From contig JAJXZM010000278.1 of assembly GCA_021780055.1 (NCBI GenBank), positions 1 through 6,110 of the forward strand: a stretch of DNA of 6,110 bases, in the 5' to 3' direction. Of the stretch, positions 1 through 5,922 are shown one piece after another. Positions within the stretch are counted from its first letter, which is position 1. Every line of letters begins with the position of its first letter. This DNA comes from Acidobacteriota bacterium (lineage in GTDB: Bacteria; Acidobacteriota; Terriglobia; UBA7540). The notes below the pieces were generated by a model. It was not told where the DNA came from. It saw nothing but the letters and a program-made list of their open reading frames with translations, and did no database searches. A program made the translations under genes and the position numbers.

Positions 1-52
1 GGAACAGTTCATGACATGCGGCGTGGGGAGCGCGCGGGATCGAGGCGGGACA

Positions 53-292
53 ATGAAGAAACCCTATACCGACAAGCAAGGCCAGTATCTGGCTTTCATC
101 TATTACTACAGCAAAATCCACGGACGGGCGCCCGCCGAAGCCGAAATGCAGCAATACTTCCGGGTCTCCCCACCCGCCGTGCACCAGATGATCCTGACGC
201 TCGAAGCCCGTGGCCTCATCGAACGAACACCCGGACAGGCCCGCTCCCTCCGCCTGTTGATCCCCCGTGAGGAGTTGCCCGACTTGACTTAG
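53..292 (+). CDS. LexA-type winged-helix DNA-binding protein, no peptidase domain
   Basis: A 79-residue protein that looks like the N-terminal DNA-binding domain of LexA standing alone. The pattern is T6-x-x-Q9 near the start, a hydrophobic helix with FIYYY (15-19), G24-R-A-P27 before the helix-turn-helix, a recognition helix around S39-PPAVHQMILTL-E51, then R53-G-L-I-E-R58 and a wing ending in R64-S-L-R-L-L69. The Ser/Lys autoprotease half of LexA is absent, so SOS-type self-cleavage is not expected. It probably binds DNA as a small repressor or accessory factor; its target is unknown. The ATG at 53 is chosen because GAGGCGGGA (42-50) lies just upstream. An in-frame ATG at 11 would add 14 residues unlike the family. 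Its stop is 5 bp from the stop of the converging gene at 298-588. Automated pipelines may label such proteins MarR-like. The fold is well supported; the role is not. Confidence 0.82.
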   Translation: MKKPYTDKQGQYLAFIYYYSKIHGRAPAEAEMQQYFRVSPPAVHQMILTLEARGLIERTPGQARSLRLLIPREELPDLT

Positions 293-297
293 GCCGA

Positions 298-588
298 TCA
301 GCGGGAACGCGAAGCACTATTGATGTAAAGAAGTTGCCGCAGTCGGCTTCTTCTTGAACAAGGCAGCGTGGTGAGGTAACCGGCGAGTTCGTAGGGATTG
401 AAAACATTCCAGACCGCGGCCTGAAAACGCGGCAGCTCCCGCGCGAATTCCGGGTGTTGTTCTGCTGCCTCGGCAAAGTTCACCAGCTTCTCTCCCAGAA
501 GATAGTCCAGCGCGTCCTTCACGCCAAAACGCCGCTTGATCCTCCGCGTTGCCTGACACTGCTGTACCCAGACCTTATGAAATCTCAT
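298..588 (-). CDS. Small conserved-looking hypothetical protein
   Basis: I do not recognise a function. The 96-residue product starts MRFHKVWVQQC and continues with a basic helix, then D-ALDYLLGEKLVNFAEAAEQ, P-EFARELPRF and NPYELAGYL. It appears helical and soluble, with no signal peptide or membrane segment. This layout (KVW-x-x-QC, ALxYLxGEKLxNFxEAAE, F-x-EL-P-F) resembles a family of small orphan proteins I have seen in environmental genomes, but I cannot name it. The last 20 residues are rich in Arg and Ser and look less ordered. The start is uncertain: GAGG at 605-602 lies 13 nt from the ATG (588), 7 nt from an in-frame GTG (594) and 4 nt from another GTG (597). It reads inward from the putative IS66-like terminus at 701, leaving about 100 bp of leader, so it could be an element-borne gene. 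It converges with the LexA-like gene. Confidence 0.65.
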   Translation of the reverse strand: MRFHKVWVQQCQATRRIKRRFGVKDALDYLLGEKLVNFAEAAEQHPEFARELPRFQAAVWNVFNPYELAGYLTTLPCSRRSRLRQLLYINSASRSR

Positions 589-681
589 GGTCACCACTAT
601 ACCTCAGACTTCCCCTGGACACCCAAATCACCGCGCTGAAGTCTCAACAAATCCGTCAGCACCACCGGGCCTTCGCTCTAT

Positions 682-701
682 GCGCCTGGCTTGACGCTTA
701 C
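682..701 (-). repeat. Candidate IS66-like terminal inverted repeat
   Basis: Read on the minus strand from 701, the sequence starts GTAAGCGTCAAGCCAGGCGC. The first bases fit the GTAA start of IS66-family ends. The first four bases also supply the in-frame TAA that ends the truncated hsdS reading frame (CA from hsdS plus GTAA). The partner repeat is not in the window, so inversion cannot be shown, and the inner boundary of the repeat is arbitrary. Confidence 0.38.
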
Positions 702-1036
702 TGTTCAACGAGGGATGGGACACCTATATCATTCCACGTTTCTGAGTCCTTTGTGATCAGAACATCGCCCACATGTACCCGAAATCGGTCGATTTCCTCT
801 ACCATCGCAGTGGCGCGCATAAATGCAATCTTGCTGGTGATGCGCTCATGCTTGTAAACATCTATGTAGTTGCATAATCGGACTGGATGCTCCCCGTCTT
901 TGGTGTGTTTATCTACGTTGCTAACCCGCATCTCGGCTATGTTTCTTAACCGCCGTAATTCCCAGTCCCTCGGTATATCCCCCAGCCAGGGGACACCGGA
1001 ATCCTTGTATGCAGGGTAGCGTTTAAGCTTCGTCAT
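698..1036 (-). pseudogene. hsdS: Type I restriction specificity subunit HsdS, truncated N-terminal fragment
   Basis: HsdS gives a type I restriction-modification complex its DNA sequence specificity through two target-recognition domains separated by helical spacers. Here only 112 codons remain of the usual 400 or so. The start MTKLKRYPAYKDSGV-PWLGDIP-W25 is a typical HsdS N-terminus. It is followed by VSNVDK (38-43), PVRLCNYIDVY (51-61) and GDVLITKDSE (90-99), all within the first recognition domain. The end of that domain, both spacers and the second domain are missing. The frame closes at a TAA formed at the junction with unrelated, IS66-like DNA at 701/702. The ATG follows the stop of the DUF262 gene by one base (TGA-G-ATG), with GAGAG 8 nt upstream, so translation was coupled. 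A fragment this short should not assemble a methyltransferase. Family identity is near certain; cause of truncation is inferred. Confidence 0.9.
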
Positions 1037-1037
1037 C

Positions 1038-2834
1038 TCACAAGCTCTCGAAATACTTCTTAACCTTCTGTGCCATCAGTTTGCGTCGTTGCTCTAGGAA
1101 GTCGTCGTAGGCTGGGATCTCGCCGTCGAGAAGTGTCTCGGGCAAACAACTCATCTTGAGGTTGGCGCGCATCTCGCTCTCATTGGTGTTGCCACCATAC
1201 CTCTTCTTACCCCCGTTGCACTGCGCAGCCAATTCCTTGAAGTACACCTCAGGTGCCTTATCGCCGATGGCGATGTTGATTTCGCTTTGCGCGAGCACGA
1301 AGTTTGCGATCTGGTTGTATCGGGTTCTGGCGAGCCCCTGCTTCTTTAGGTGGTTCTTGGGATACACATGATGCACGTCACTGTGGTTAAGCAGAAGGTC
1401 CCGCGCGGTGATGTCCCGGGACAGAAAGCCGCGGTCGCCAAGCTTCACTTGGGCTGCCTGGTAGATGAGAAAGTAAGGGCTCGCCCCTGACGACGTATCC
1501 ATCTCTCGTGGAAGAAGCGTGGCCCAGTAACTGTCGGGCAGTTCAGCGGCAATGACTGCCTCAGCGTAAGGCTCGAGACCTTGCGCCTCGATCTGGCGGA
1601 TGTCGAAATCGAAGGTGGTCTCAGGGTTTCCTGAGTAGCGGCCGCGTATGACCGACATCACGTACCACCGCCTGACCAACCGCTCAAGGTCGGCGGCTGG
1701 CATCTTTTGAGCACGGCCCAGCAGGTAGAGGATGTAAGCAAAGTTGACGGCGTTTTGCGCGCGGACCAGGTCGCTCGCGACAAATCCGGCCGACCGCAGG
1801 ATCATCGTGATTCGATCAAAGTGTGTCTTGTTGATGAAGTCCATTACGCCCTGTTTGAGACAATTGAAGGACTCCTCGGCGATTGCGTCCTCGTATTGCT
1901 TGGTTTGGAAATTGCGGCCCGAGAGGAGGGCGACGAGATCCTGAAGCTTGCCCCGCCGGAATTGCGGGGTGAATGCCACGCGGAGCATGTCTGTATACGA
2001 CGGGTCGTAGATGTCCTCATTGACATCTGCGAGCCAGCGCATCTTCGGGAAGAACTCGGAGGATGCAAAGCCTCGGTCGTTTTTCTCGATGCGTGTGACA
2101 AACTCGGGGGCCACGGCCAAATGGCAGAAGTAATCGATCGCCTTTCGGAGTACATTTCCCCCATGCTTCTCATCGGCCGCGATCTTCGACATGGCAAAGT
2201 CGGCTTGACTAAGCGTTGCCCCGGCTGAGTTCACTCGGATAAAGATTTCGGTCACGGTGTCGATGTCGAGGTTTTCAGCCAATTCGATGACACCCACGTG
2301 GTTGTTAACGATCTGGCGCAGCTTTTCCAGCGTCCCGAAGATCGTATCCTCGTTCACGGTGCTGTTGGCGACACTATACGCCTTGGTGATCTGCAGGAGC
2401 TTCGCATCTGGTGAAAAGAGTTCAGCAACGTCCGAGATCCAAGCGGTATCCTTCACGATGGCAGGGTTAGAAACCTCAAATTTCTCGTCTTGGGGATGAA
2501 AGGCGATCCGGATTCGGACAGTCTCGTAGTCTTTGGTTAACACCTCCTGGCCGAGGAGCGCGGCCATCAAGGCTGTCACGCGCTGCTGGCCGTCGATCAG
2601 GATGCGCTTTCCGGATGAGGGCGTGCCGTCTTTTAGGCGCACGGTCGGGTTTCGCCAAGCGATGAGATAGCCAATAGGATAGCCTTGGTAGAGCGAGTCC
2701 AGGAGGTTGCGAACTTTGGTTGCGTCCCAGACAAATGGGCGCTGGATCTCGGGGATAGCGACCTCCCCAGACGTCACCCAGGTGAGGAGGGTCTGGACAG
2801 GGTGAGGTGTGACGGAATATCGTTGGACTGTCAT
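1038..2834 (-). CDS. GmrSD-like DUF262-DUF1524 fusion nuclease
   Basis: A 598-residue two-domain protein of the GmrSD type, a family of modification-dependent (type IV) restriction enzymes. The N-terminal DUF262 domain has a ParB/Srx-like nucleotidase fold. It shows [11 protein letters not shown] (27-37), the hallmark [12 protein letters not shown] (78-89, DGQQR at 81-85) and [16 protein letters not shown] (198-213). The C-terminal DUF1524 domain is an HNH-like nuclease; it shows D486[10 protein letters not shown] (His488, His489, Pro492) and N511[20 protein letters not shown] (511-531). Both sets of catalytic-type residues look intact. Length fits a fused GmrSD. The gene starts 2 bp after the restored hsdM stop, with a strong SD, and ends 1 bp before hsdS, so it belongs to the operon. 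In GmrSD the DUF262 half hydrolyses NTP and the HNH half cuts modified phage DNA. Substrate here is unknown; acting with or instead of HsdR is a guess. It is the only intact gene of the operon as sequenced. Confidence 0.93.
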   Translation of the reverse strand: MTVQRYSVTPHPVQTLLTWVTSGEVAIPEIQRPFVWDATKVRNLLDSLYQGYPIGYLIAWRNPTVRLKDGTPSSGKRILIDGQQRVTALMAALLGQEVLTKDYETVRIRIAFHPQDEKFEVSNPAIVKDTAWISDVAELFSPDAKLLQITKAYSVANSTVNEDTIFGTLEKLRQIVNNHVGVIELAENLDIDTVTEIFIRVNSAGATLSQADFAMSKIAADEKHGGNVLRKAIDYFCHLAVAPEFVTRIEKNDRGFASSEFFPKMRWLADVNEDIYDPSYTDMLRVAFTPQFRRGKLQDLVALLSGRNFQTKQYEDAIAEESFNCLKQGVMDFINKTHFDRITMILRSAGFVASDLVRAQNAVNFAYILYLLGRAQKMPAADLERLVRRWYVMSVIRGRYSGNPETTFDFDIRQIEAQGLEPYAEAVIAAELPDSYWATLLPREMDTSSGASPYFLIYQAAQVKLGDRGFLSRDITARDLLLNHSDVHHVYPKNHLKKQGLARTRYNQIANFVLAQSEINIAIGDKAPEVYFKELAAQCNGGKKRYGGNTNESEMRANLKMSCLPETLLDGEIPAYDDFLEQRRKLMAQKVKKYFESL

Positions 2835-2836
2835 AG

Positions 2837-3670
2837 TCAGTGGCTCCTTCCCAGAATTTCGCCGAGCAACCCCTCGGTCTCATTGTCCAGCTCCAGAATG
2901 TCGGACCGTATCTCTTCAAGCGACCGCAACGGCTTTGGCTTGTAGAAGTAACGGGTAAACGAGATCTCATACCCGATCTTTGTAGCTTTCTCATCGATCC
3001 AGGCGTCCGGCACATAGGGCAGGACCTCGCGCCGGAAGAATGCTTCAATCCCGCCGTCCTCAAGCAACGGCACCTGCTCAGTGTCGCGCAGATCGCTGTC
3101 CGGCTCGTACTCCACAACGCAGCCTTGCCCGTCAATTTCGACGTCAAAACGCCCGTGGAGAGGATCAGCATCCGCTTTCCTCCCCTTGTAAACCTTGGCG
3201 ATCACAGGTGGGGCTTGGTCATCGTGCCAACTGACCGCGTTCAGAATCACTTTACGGTTGGAAGCTGACAGTTTGAAACCAAGCCGTTCCACAGCACCGC
3301 CGAAGTCCTCCCGGAACTTGTTGTGACCTTCATAGAGGTCATCGCCGAGTTCTTTCCACACGCTCCGAGCCGCCTCATAAATATGCAGGTCGCGTTGCCA
3401 TGTGTTGGCGTCGAGCAATTTCTTGCGGCGTTTTTCTGGAATTGCCGCTTTGCTCTGTGCGCCTTCCTCTTCGCCCTCTTCTCCGTTCTCACTATTGTTT
3501 CCTTTGAGGGCGTTTTCCATATCCTTCTTGACCCGGTGAAAGTCATCGTAGATGGCCTGGCCAAATTCCGCATGAAGACGACGACGGATTTCTTCGTCTC
3601 CGCTGGCGAATCGAAGGGATTCCACCGCTTTTCGCGTAAACTGGCTGCGAAGCCGCAGAGGGCGCTCCAC
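2837..3670 (-). CDS. hsdM: HsdM C-terminal segment as a separate reading frame
   Basis: This open frame of 277 codons from GTG 3670 holds everything downstream of the frameshift. It contains an ERPLRL start, a charged segment with an acidic run and a KKRRKK-like basic patch (about residues 60-85), and the conserved C-terminal domain that ends the long HsdM proteins. The GTG encodes the Val of the conserved IIVERPLRL stretch, so it is almost certainly an internal codon of hsdM and not an original start. GGAAG lies 6 nt upstream of it, so reinitiation giving a split HsdM is conceivable but unproven. The frame carries no catalytic motif and would have no activity alone. Its stop lies 2 bp before the DUF262 gene start. 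Confidence 0.5.
   Translation of the reverse strand: MERPLRLRSQFTRKAVESLRFASGDEEIRRRLHAEFGQAIYDDFHRVKKDMENALKGNNSENGEEGEEEGAQSKAAIPEKRRKKLLDANTWQRDLHIYEAARSVWKELGDDLYEGHNKFREDFGGAVERLGFKLSASNRKVILNAVSWHDDQAPPVIAKVYKGRKADADPLHGRFDVEIDGQGCVVEYEPDSDLRDTEQVPLLEDGGIEAFFRREVLPYVPDAWIDEKATKIGYEISFTRYFYKPKPLRSLEEIRSDILELDNETEGLLGEILGRSH
2844..2850 (-). promoter_or_regulatory. Strong Shine-Dalgarno of the DUF262-DUF1524 gene
   Basis: GAAGGAG on the minus strand, 9 nt upstream of the ATG at 2834 and inside the last codons of hsdM. It fixes the start of the GmrSD-like gene and should let it be translated even if ribosomes leave hsdM early at the frameshifted stop at 3247. Confidence 0.8.
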
Positions 3671-5168
3671 AATGATCTTCCGTATCCGAAGGCCTTGTTC
3701 GGAAAGAGCTTGGATTGCTCGGTTTCCTGGAAGGCGAGAAATGTGTCGCAGATCCGCTTGATGTCTTCCTCGGAAAGCTCGCAGTTTTTCTTCCCAAGGT
3801 TCTTGCGAAGGGGCTTAAACCACTGCGTAGCGTCGATGAGCTGCACTTTGCCCTTGCGGTGCTCGGGCTTCTTGTTGCTCAGTACCCAGATGTAGGTGGC
3901 GATGCCAGTGTTATAAAACATATTCAGCGGGAGGGCAACGATGGCTTCGAGCCAGTCGTTCTCAAGAATCCAACGGCGGATATTGCTTTCTCCCTGGCCT
4001 GCGTCGCCGGCGAAGAGCGAGGAGCCATTGTGAACCTCAGCGATACGGCTGCCAAGCTTTGTGTGCTGCTTCATCTTGCTCAGCATGTTCACAAGGAACA
4101 TCAACTGGCCGTCACTTGAACGGGTAATGAGGCTGTATTCAGGGTCGTCGGCATGCTGAATAATAAAACGGGGACCCTGTGTGTCACCTTTGCCGCCCAT
4201 CCGCTCAAGATCAGTTTTCCAGCTTTTCCCGTACGGCGGGTTGGAAAGCATGAAATCGAACTCATATGCCGGAAACTCATCCCCGGAGAGGGTTGACCCG
4301 TATTTCATGTTGTCTGATTCGTTGCCCTCACCTTTGAGTAACAGGTCTGCCTTGGTGATGGCATAGGTCTCGGGGTTGATTTCCTGCCCATACAGATGGG
4401 TCGAGATTTCCTTGCCGTGTGTGCGCGCCAGGTCCAAGAGGCGTTCTTCAGCGACCGTCAACATGCCGCCAGTTCCGCAGGCGCCGTCATAAACAAGGTA
4501 AGTACCGGATTCAATCTGATCAGCGATCGGCCGGAAGATGAGATCGGCCATCAGCTTTACTACGTCCCGCGGGGTGAAGTGCTCGCCAGCCTCTTCATTG
4601 TTCTCCTCATTGAAGCGGCGGATCAGTTCCTCAAATATGGTTCCCATCCCGTGGTTATCCAGCGCGGGAAGCCGAATATCACCGTTGGAATCAAGGACGG
4701 CTTTGTTGCTCAGGTTGATCGAAGAGTCAAGAAACTTTTCGATCAGGCTCCCGAGGATGTCGGCCTCGACAAGCGTGGGGATCTGGTTGCGGAACTTGAA
4801 TTTTGCCAGGATCTCCTGGACGTTCGCCGAAAAGCCATCGAGATAGGCTTCAAAGTCTGCTTTGAGTTGCTGCTGTTTGGCACGTGCTTTGAGGTCCCGC
4901 AGGGTGAAATTGGACGTGTTATAGAACGCCTGGCCGGAAGCCTGACAAAGGGCGTGGCCCTGCGCAGTAATCCCTGCCCCGTCGAGGTGCGCTTTCATCT
5001 TGAGCACGGCATCCTTTGTGGGCACAAGAAGGGCGTCCAGACGGCGGATAACCGTCATCGGTAAAATAACATCACGGTATTTCCCCCGCACATAAACATC
5101 GCGCAGGACGTCGTCTGCAATGCCCCAGATAAAATTTGCAACCCAACTCGTATCGTTATTAGTCATGT

Positions 5169-5180
5169 TTTTACGTAAAA
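5169..5180. repeat. 12-bp palindrome in the hsdM leader
   Basis: TTTTACGTAAAA is a perfect palindrome ending two bases before the hsdM start triplet, inside the predicted leader. It could be an operator or a weak RNA structure. It overlaps a four-codon minigene on the minus strand (ATG at 5185, stop at 5173-5171). Confidence 0.6.
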
Positions 5181-5192
5181 TACATTCCTAAA

Positions 5193-5222
5193 TTTATAAA
5201 CCCTTGGTTGCGATCCGTGCAA
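5193..5222 (-). promoter_or_regulatory. Candidate hsdM operon promoter
   Basis: On the minus strand TTGCAC (5222-5217) and TATAAA (5198-5193) are separated by 18 bp. The -10 is a good match and the -35 is weak (TTG only), which would suit a promoter needing an activator or being repressed. Transcription would begin near 5186, giving a leader of about 20 nt before the hsdM ATG. That leader has no correctly spaced Shine-Dalgarno: the nearest purine run, TAGGA (5190-5186), is about 19 nt from the ATG. Confidence 0.5.
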
Positions 5223-5243
5223 CTGTGTACTGCAGTCTCTGCA
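5207..5243. promoter_or_regulatory. Inverted repeats overlapping the hsdM -35 region
   Basis: GTTGCgatccgtGCAAC (5207-5223) spans the -35 hexamer. TGCAGtctCTGCA (5231-5243) lies just upstream, together with the overlapping palindrome ACTGCAGT (5229-5236). GCAAC occurs again at 5241-5245, 22 bp (about two helical turns) from the copy at 5219. This spacing is what a dimeric or cooperative regulator site would show, but no regulator gene is adjacent. Confidence 0.35.
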
Positions 5244-5247
5244 ACGC

Positions 5248-5269
5248 AAGCGGGTGTAACACCTCGCTT
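5248..5269. repeat. Imperfect inverted repeat upstream of hsdM promoter
   Basis: Arms AAGCG-GGTGT (5248-5257) and ACACC-T-CGCTT (5259-5269) pair over ten bases around a single central A (5258), with one unpaired T at 5264. The centre is too tight for a large RNA loop, so a protein-binding site is the more natural reading. It lies about 50 bp upstream of the -10. Confidence 0.4.
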
Positions 5270-5520
5270 CATGCTTTCTTCTCATCCTGAATCTCAAGTC
5301 TGAGGAAGGACAAGTGGATCGACTGGTTGACAAGATACCGGCAGGGAGCCATACCGCTAACCCGGTGAGAAGGATTGGATCTGGCAAATTTCCAATAGAC
5401 TGGCGCCCGACACCCACCTTCGACCGGCGCTCTGAACGAGGGCACTTTGAATTCAGCGCGAGCCCAGAAGCATTTTCCCGTCGTTTCCTTCTAACCAGAT
5501 GCGAATCGGGATTTCAGCTA

Positions 5521-5554
5521 GGTGTCACTCTGACCCGAATATTGGCTGGTGTCA
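5521..5554. repeat. GGTGTCA direct repeat pair
   Basis: GGTGTCA occurs at 5521-5527 and 5548-5554, 27 bp apart. The first copy continues as GGTGTCActcTGACCC, a near-palindrome. Similar GGTGTCA/TGACACC patterns occur beside some transposase-linked palindromic repeats, but no transposase is visible here and the resemblance is from memory. A short T-rich run follows at 5573-5587. Confidence 0.3.
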
Positions 5555-5606
5555 ATTGAATACGGGGTTTCGATTTTTTATTTTTTTAGATTCTCCTTTG
5601 AGAAAG

Positions 5607-5773
5607 CTCGCGAGTCCTAAGCCATTATAAAATCGCGCGAACTTTACCGGGGGTACCCCCTCTTTGAGTTTGCCCGCAAAACGCCCTGCCAGGGCGCAAT
5701 CCAAGCGCTTGGGTCGGGCCGGTCTACCCCCTCCACCCGGCGCCGGCTTCAGTACCAGGATCGCCAAGCGCTT
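5607..5773. repeat. Cluster of perfect palindromes
   Basis: Within 167 bp there are CTCGCGAG (5607-5614), TCGCGCGA (5633-5640), GGGGGTACCCCC (5649-5660), CGCCCTGCCAGGGCG (5682-5696, one central base), CCAAGCGCTTGG (5701-5712), CCGGCGCCGG (5737-5746) and AAGCGCTT (5766-5773). CCAAGCGCTT is repeated directly at 5701 and 5764. The minus-strand open frame here (5552-5788) begins at a GTG with no good SD and is glycine/proline-rich at its start, so I do not call it. The cluster may be a decayed mobile element, a repetitive intergenic unit or a protein-binding region. Confidence 0.55.
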
Positions 5774-5797
5774 AGCTGATGTCACCACATGTGTGCG

Positions 5798-5819
5798 AGT
5801 CCTGCAGGGACTGCAGGAA
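5798..5819. repeat. Short CTGCAGG tandem with overlapping inverted repeat
   Basis: CTGCAGGGA (5802-5810) is followed directly by CTGCAGGAA (5811-5819), a 9-bp tandem. AGTCC (5798-5802) and GGACT (5808-5812) form an inverted repeat around TGCAG. It lies about 70 bp upstream of the next promoter; its role is unknown. Confidence 0.4.
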
Positions 5820-5886
5820 ACTGACCCATAGAACGGTGTTTCTCGCCCCGCAAACTTCTACCGCAGTAAAGTTCTGGAAAAATGTC

Positions 5887-5916
5887 TTGACAATCATACT
5901 TAGCGTTAAGTAAGAT
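5887..5916 (+). promoter_or_regulatory. Promoter of the small basic gene, predicted leaderless
   Basis: A perfect -35 TTGACA (5887-5892) and a -10 TAAGAT (5911-5916, 4 of 6 consensus) are 18 bp apart. Transcription would start at about 5922-5924, on or next to the ATG at 5923, so the mRNA would have essentially no leader. This agrees with the lack of any Shine-Dalgarno before that ATG. Confidence 0.65.
5897..5912. promoter_or_regulatory. Palindromic operator candidate
   Basis: TACTTAgcgtTAAGTA is a perfect 6-bp inverted repeat with a 4-bp centre. It fills the spacer and touches the -10 of the promoter at 5887-5916. A dimeric repressor bound here would block RNA polymerase. No regulator is identified. 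Confidence 0.5.
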
Positions 5917-5922
5917 ACTGGC

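Larger units (their letters stand above)
1..701. mobile_element. Partial IS66-like insertion element, right end inside hsdS
   Basis: Similarity to HsdS stops abruptly on the minus strand at 702/701. The sequence that follows begins GTAAGCGTCAAG (701 down to 690). IS66-family terminal inverted repeats characteristically start with GTAA, often GTAAGCG, and insertion makes an 8-bp target duplication; this is family knowledge recalled without a search. No frame beyond the junction resembles HsdS, so it is a rearrangement and not a point mutation. If it is an insertion, the duplicated target would be the 8 bases at 702-709 (GTTGAACA on the minus strand). The other end, the transposase genes and the second target copy would lie left of the window and are not seen. 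Whether the two small genes at 53-588 are passengers of the element or older neighbours cannot be settled here. Confidence covers the partial element, not its exact content. Confidence 0.4.
2837..5166 (-). pseudogene. hsdM: Type I restriction-modification DNA methyltransferase HsdM, frameshifted
   Basis: HsdM transfers a methyl group from SAM to adenine N6 in the HsdM2S complex. The N-terminal helical domain (about 1-160) begins MTNNDTSWVANFIWGIADDV. The family marker NEENNEEAGEHFTPRD spans 186-201, motif I is VYDGACGTGG (225-234) and catalytic motif IV is NPPYG (309-313). The first frame runs on to a stop at 3247, but its last 144 residues (496-639) match nothing in the family. After Y495 (codon 3684-3682) the next frame reads [11 protein letters not shown], the expected continuation, so one base has been lost at 3681/3682. 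Restoring it gives 776 residues, normal for the long HsdM type, with an acidic linker (GEEGEEEG) and a tail with [34 protein letters not shown] and [15 protein letters not shown]. It could be a real lesion or a sequencing error. It is the first gene of the operon and has a promoter at 5193-5222. Confidence 0.92.
5167..5922. other. Gene-free region between hsdM and the small basic gene
   Basis: About 756 bases with no convincing gene. It holds the hsdM promoter and its inverted repeats (5169-5269), a GGTGTCA pair (5521-5554), a T-rich run on the plus strand (5573-5587) with no GC-rich hairpin before it, a cluster of perfect palindromes (5607-5773), a short CTGCAGG tandem (5802-5819) and the promoter of the gene at 5923. 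Open frames of 78 to 84 codons exist here (5163-5417 minus, 5314-5559 plus, 5552-5788 minus). None has a good start with correctly spaced SD and recognisable protein features together. No hsdR remnant is recognisable. Confidence 0.7.

Noticed and set aside
1707..2228. Plus-strand 173-codon frame opposite the DUF262 gene
   Set aside because: Shadow of a well-supported minus-strand gene with clear motifs.
2476..3171. Minus-strand 231-codon frame across the hsdM/DUF262 junction
   Set aside because: Out-of-frame reading of both genes; arginine/proline/serine-rich composition typical of a shifted frame.
3677..3690. Programmed -1 frameshift in hsdM
   Set aside because: No slippery heptamer at GGATACGGAAG and no such mechanism is known for the family; a simple one-base loss explains the data.
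3323..3895. Plus-strand 190-codon frame opposite hsdM
   Set aside because: Antisense shadow spanning the frameshift region; apparent hydrophobicity comes from complementing the charged linker of HsdM.
4396..5064. Plus-strand 222-codon frame opposite hsdM
   Set aside because: Antisense shadow of a strongly conserved HsdM region; no independent start signal or family.
5163..5417. Minus-strand 84-codon frame whose TGA overlaps the hsdM ATG (ATGA), which looks like translational coupling
   Set aside because: Starts at a GTG without a spaced SD, contains the likely hsdM promoter, and the protein has no recognisable features. A 40-residue version from ATG 5285 is basic and cysteine-containing but equally unsupported.
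5314..5559. Plus-strand 81-codon frame with GAGGAAGGA upstream of a GTG
   Set aside because: The SD is tempting but spacing is short, no promoter is evident, the protein resembles nothing known, and its end runs through the GGTGTCA repeats.
5560..5590. Rho-independent terminator suggested by the T-rich run
   Set aside because: No GC-rich hairpin precedes the run on the plus strand, and no plus-strand gene ends just upstream.
5552..5788. Minus-strand 78-codon frame through the palindrome cluster
   Set aside because: GTG start with weak SD; glycine/proline-rich start comes from the GC-rich palindromes, and its basic tail from the A-rich tract. Better explained as non-coding DNA.
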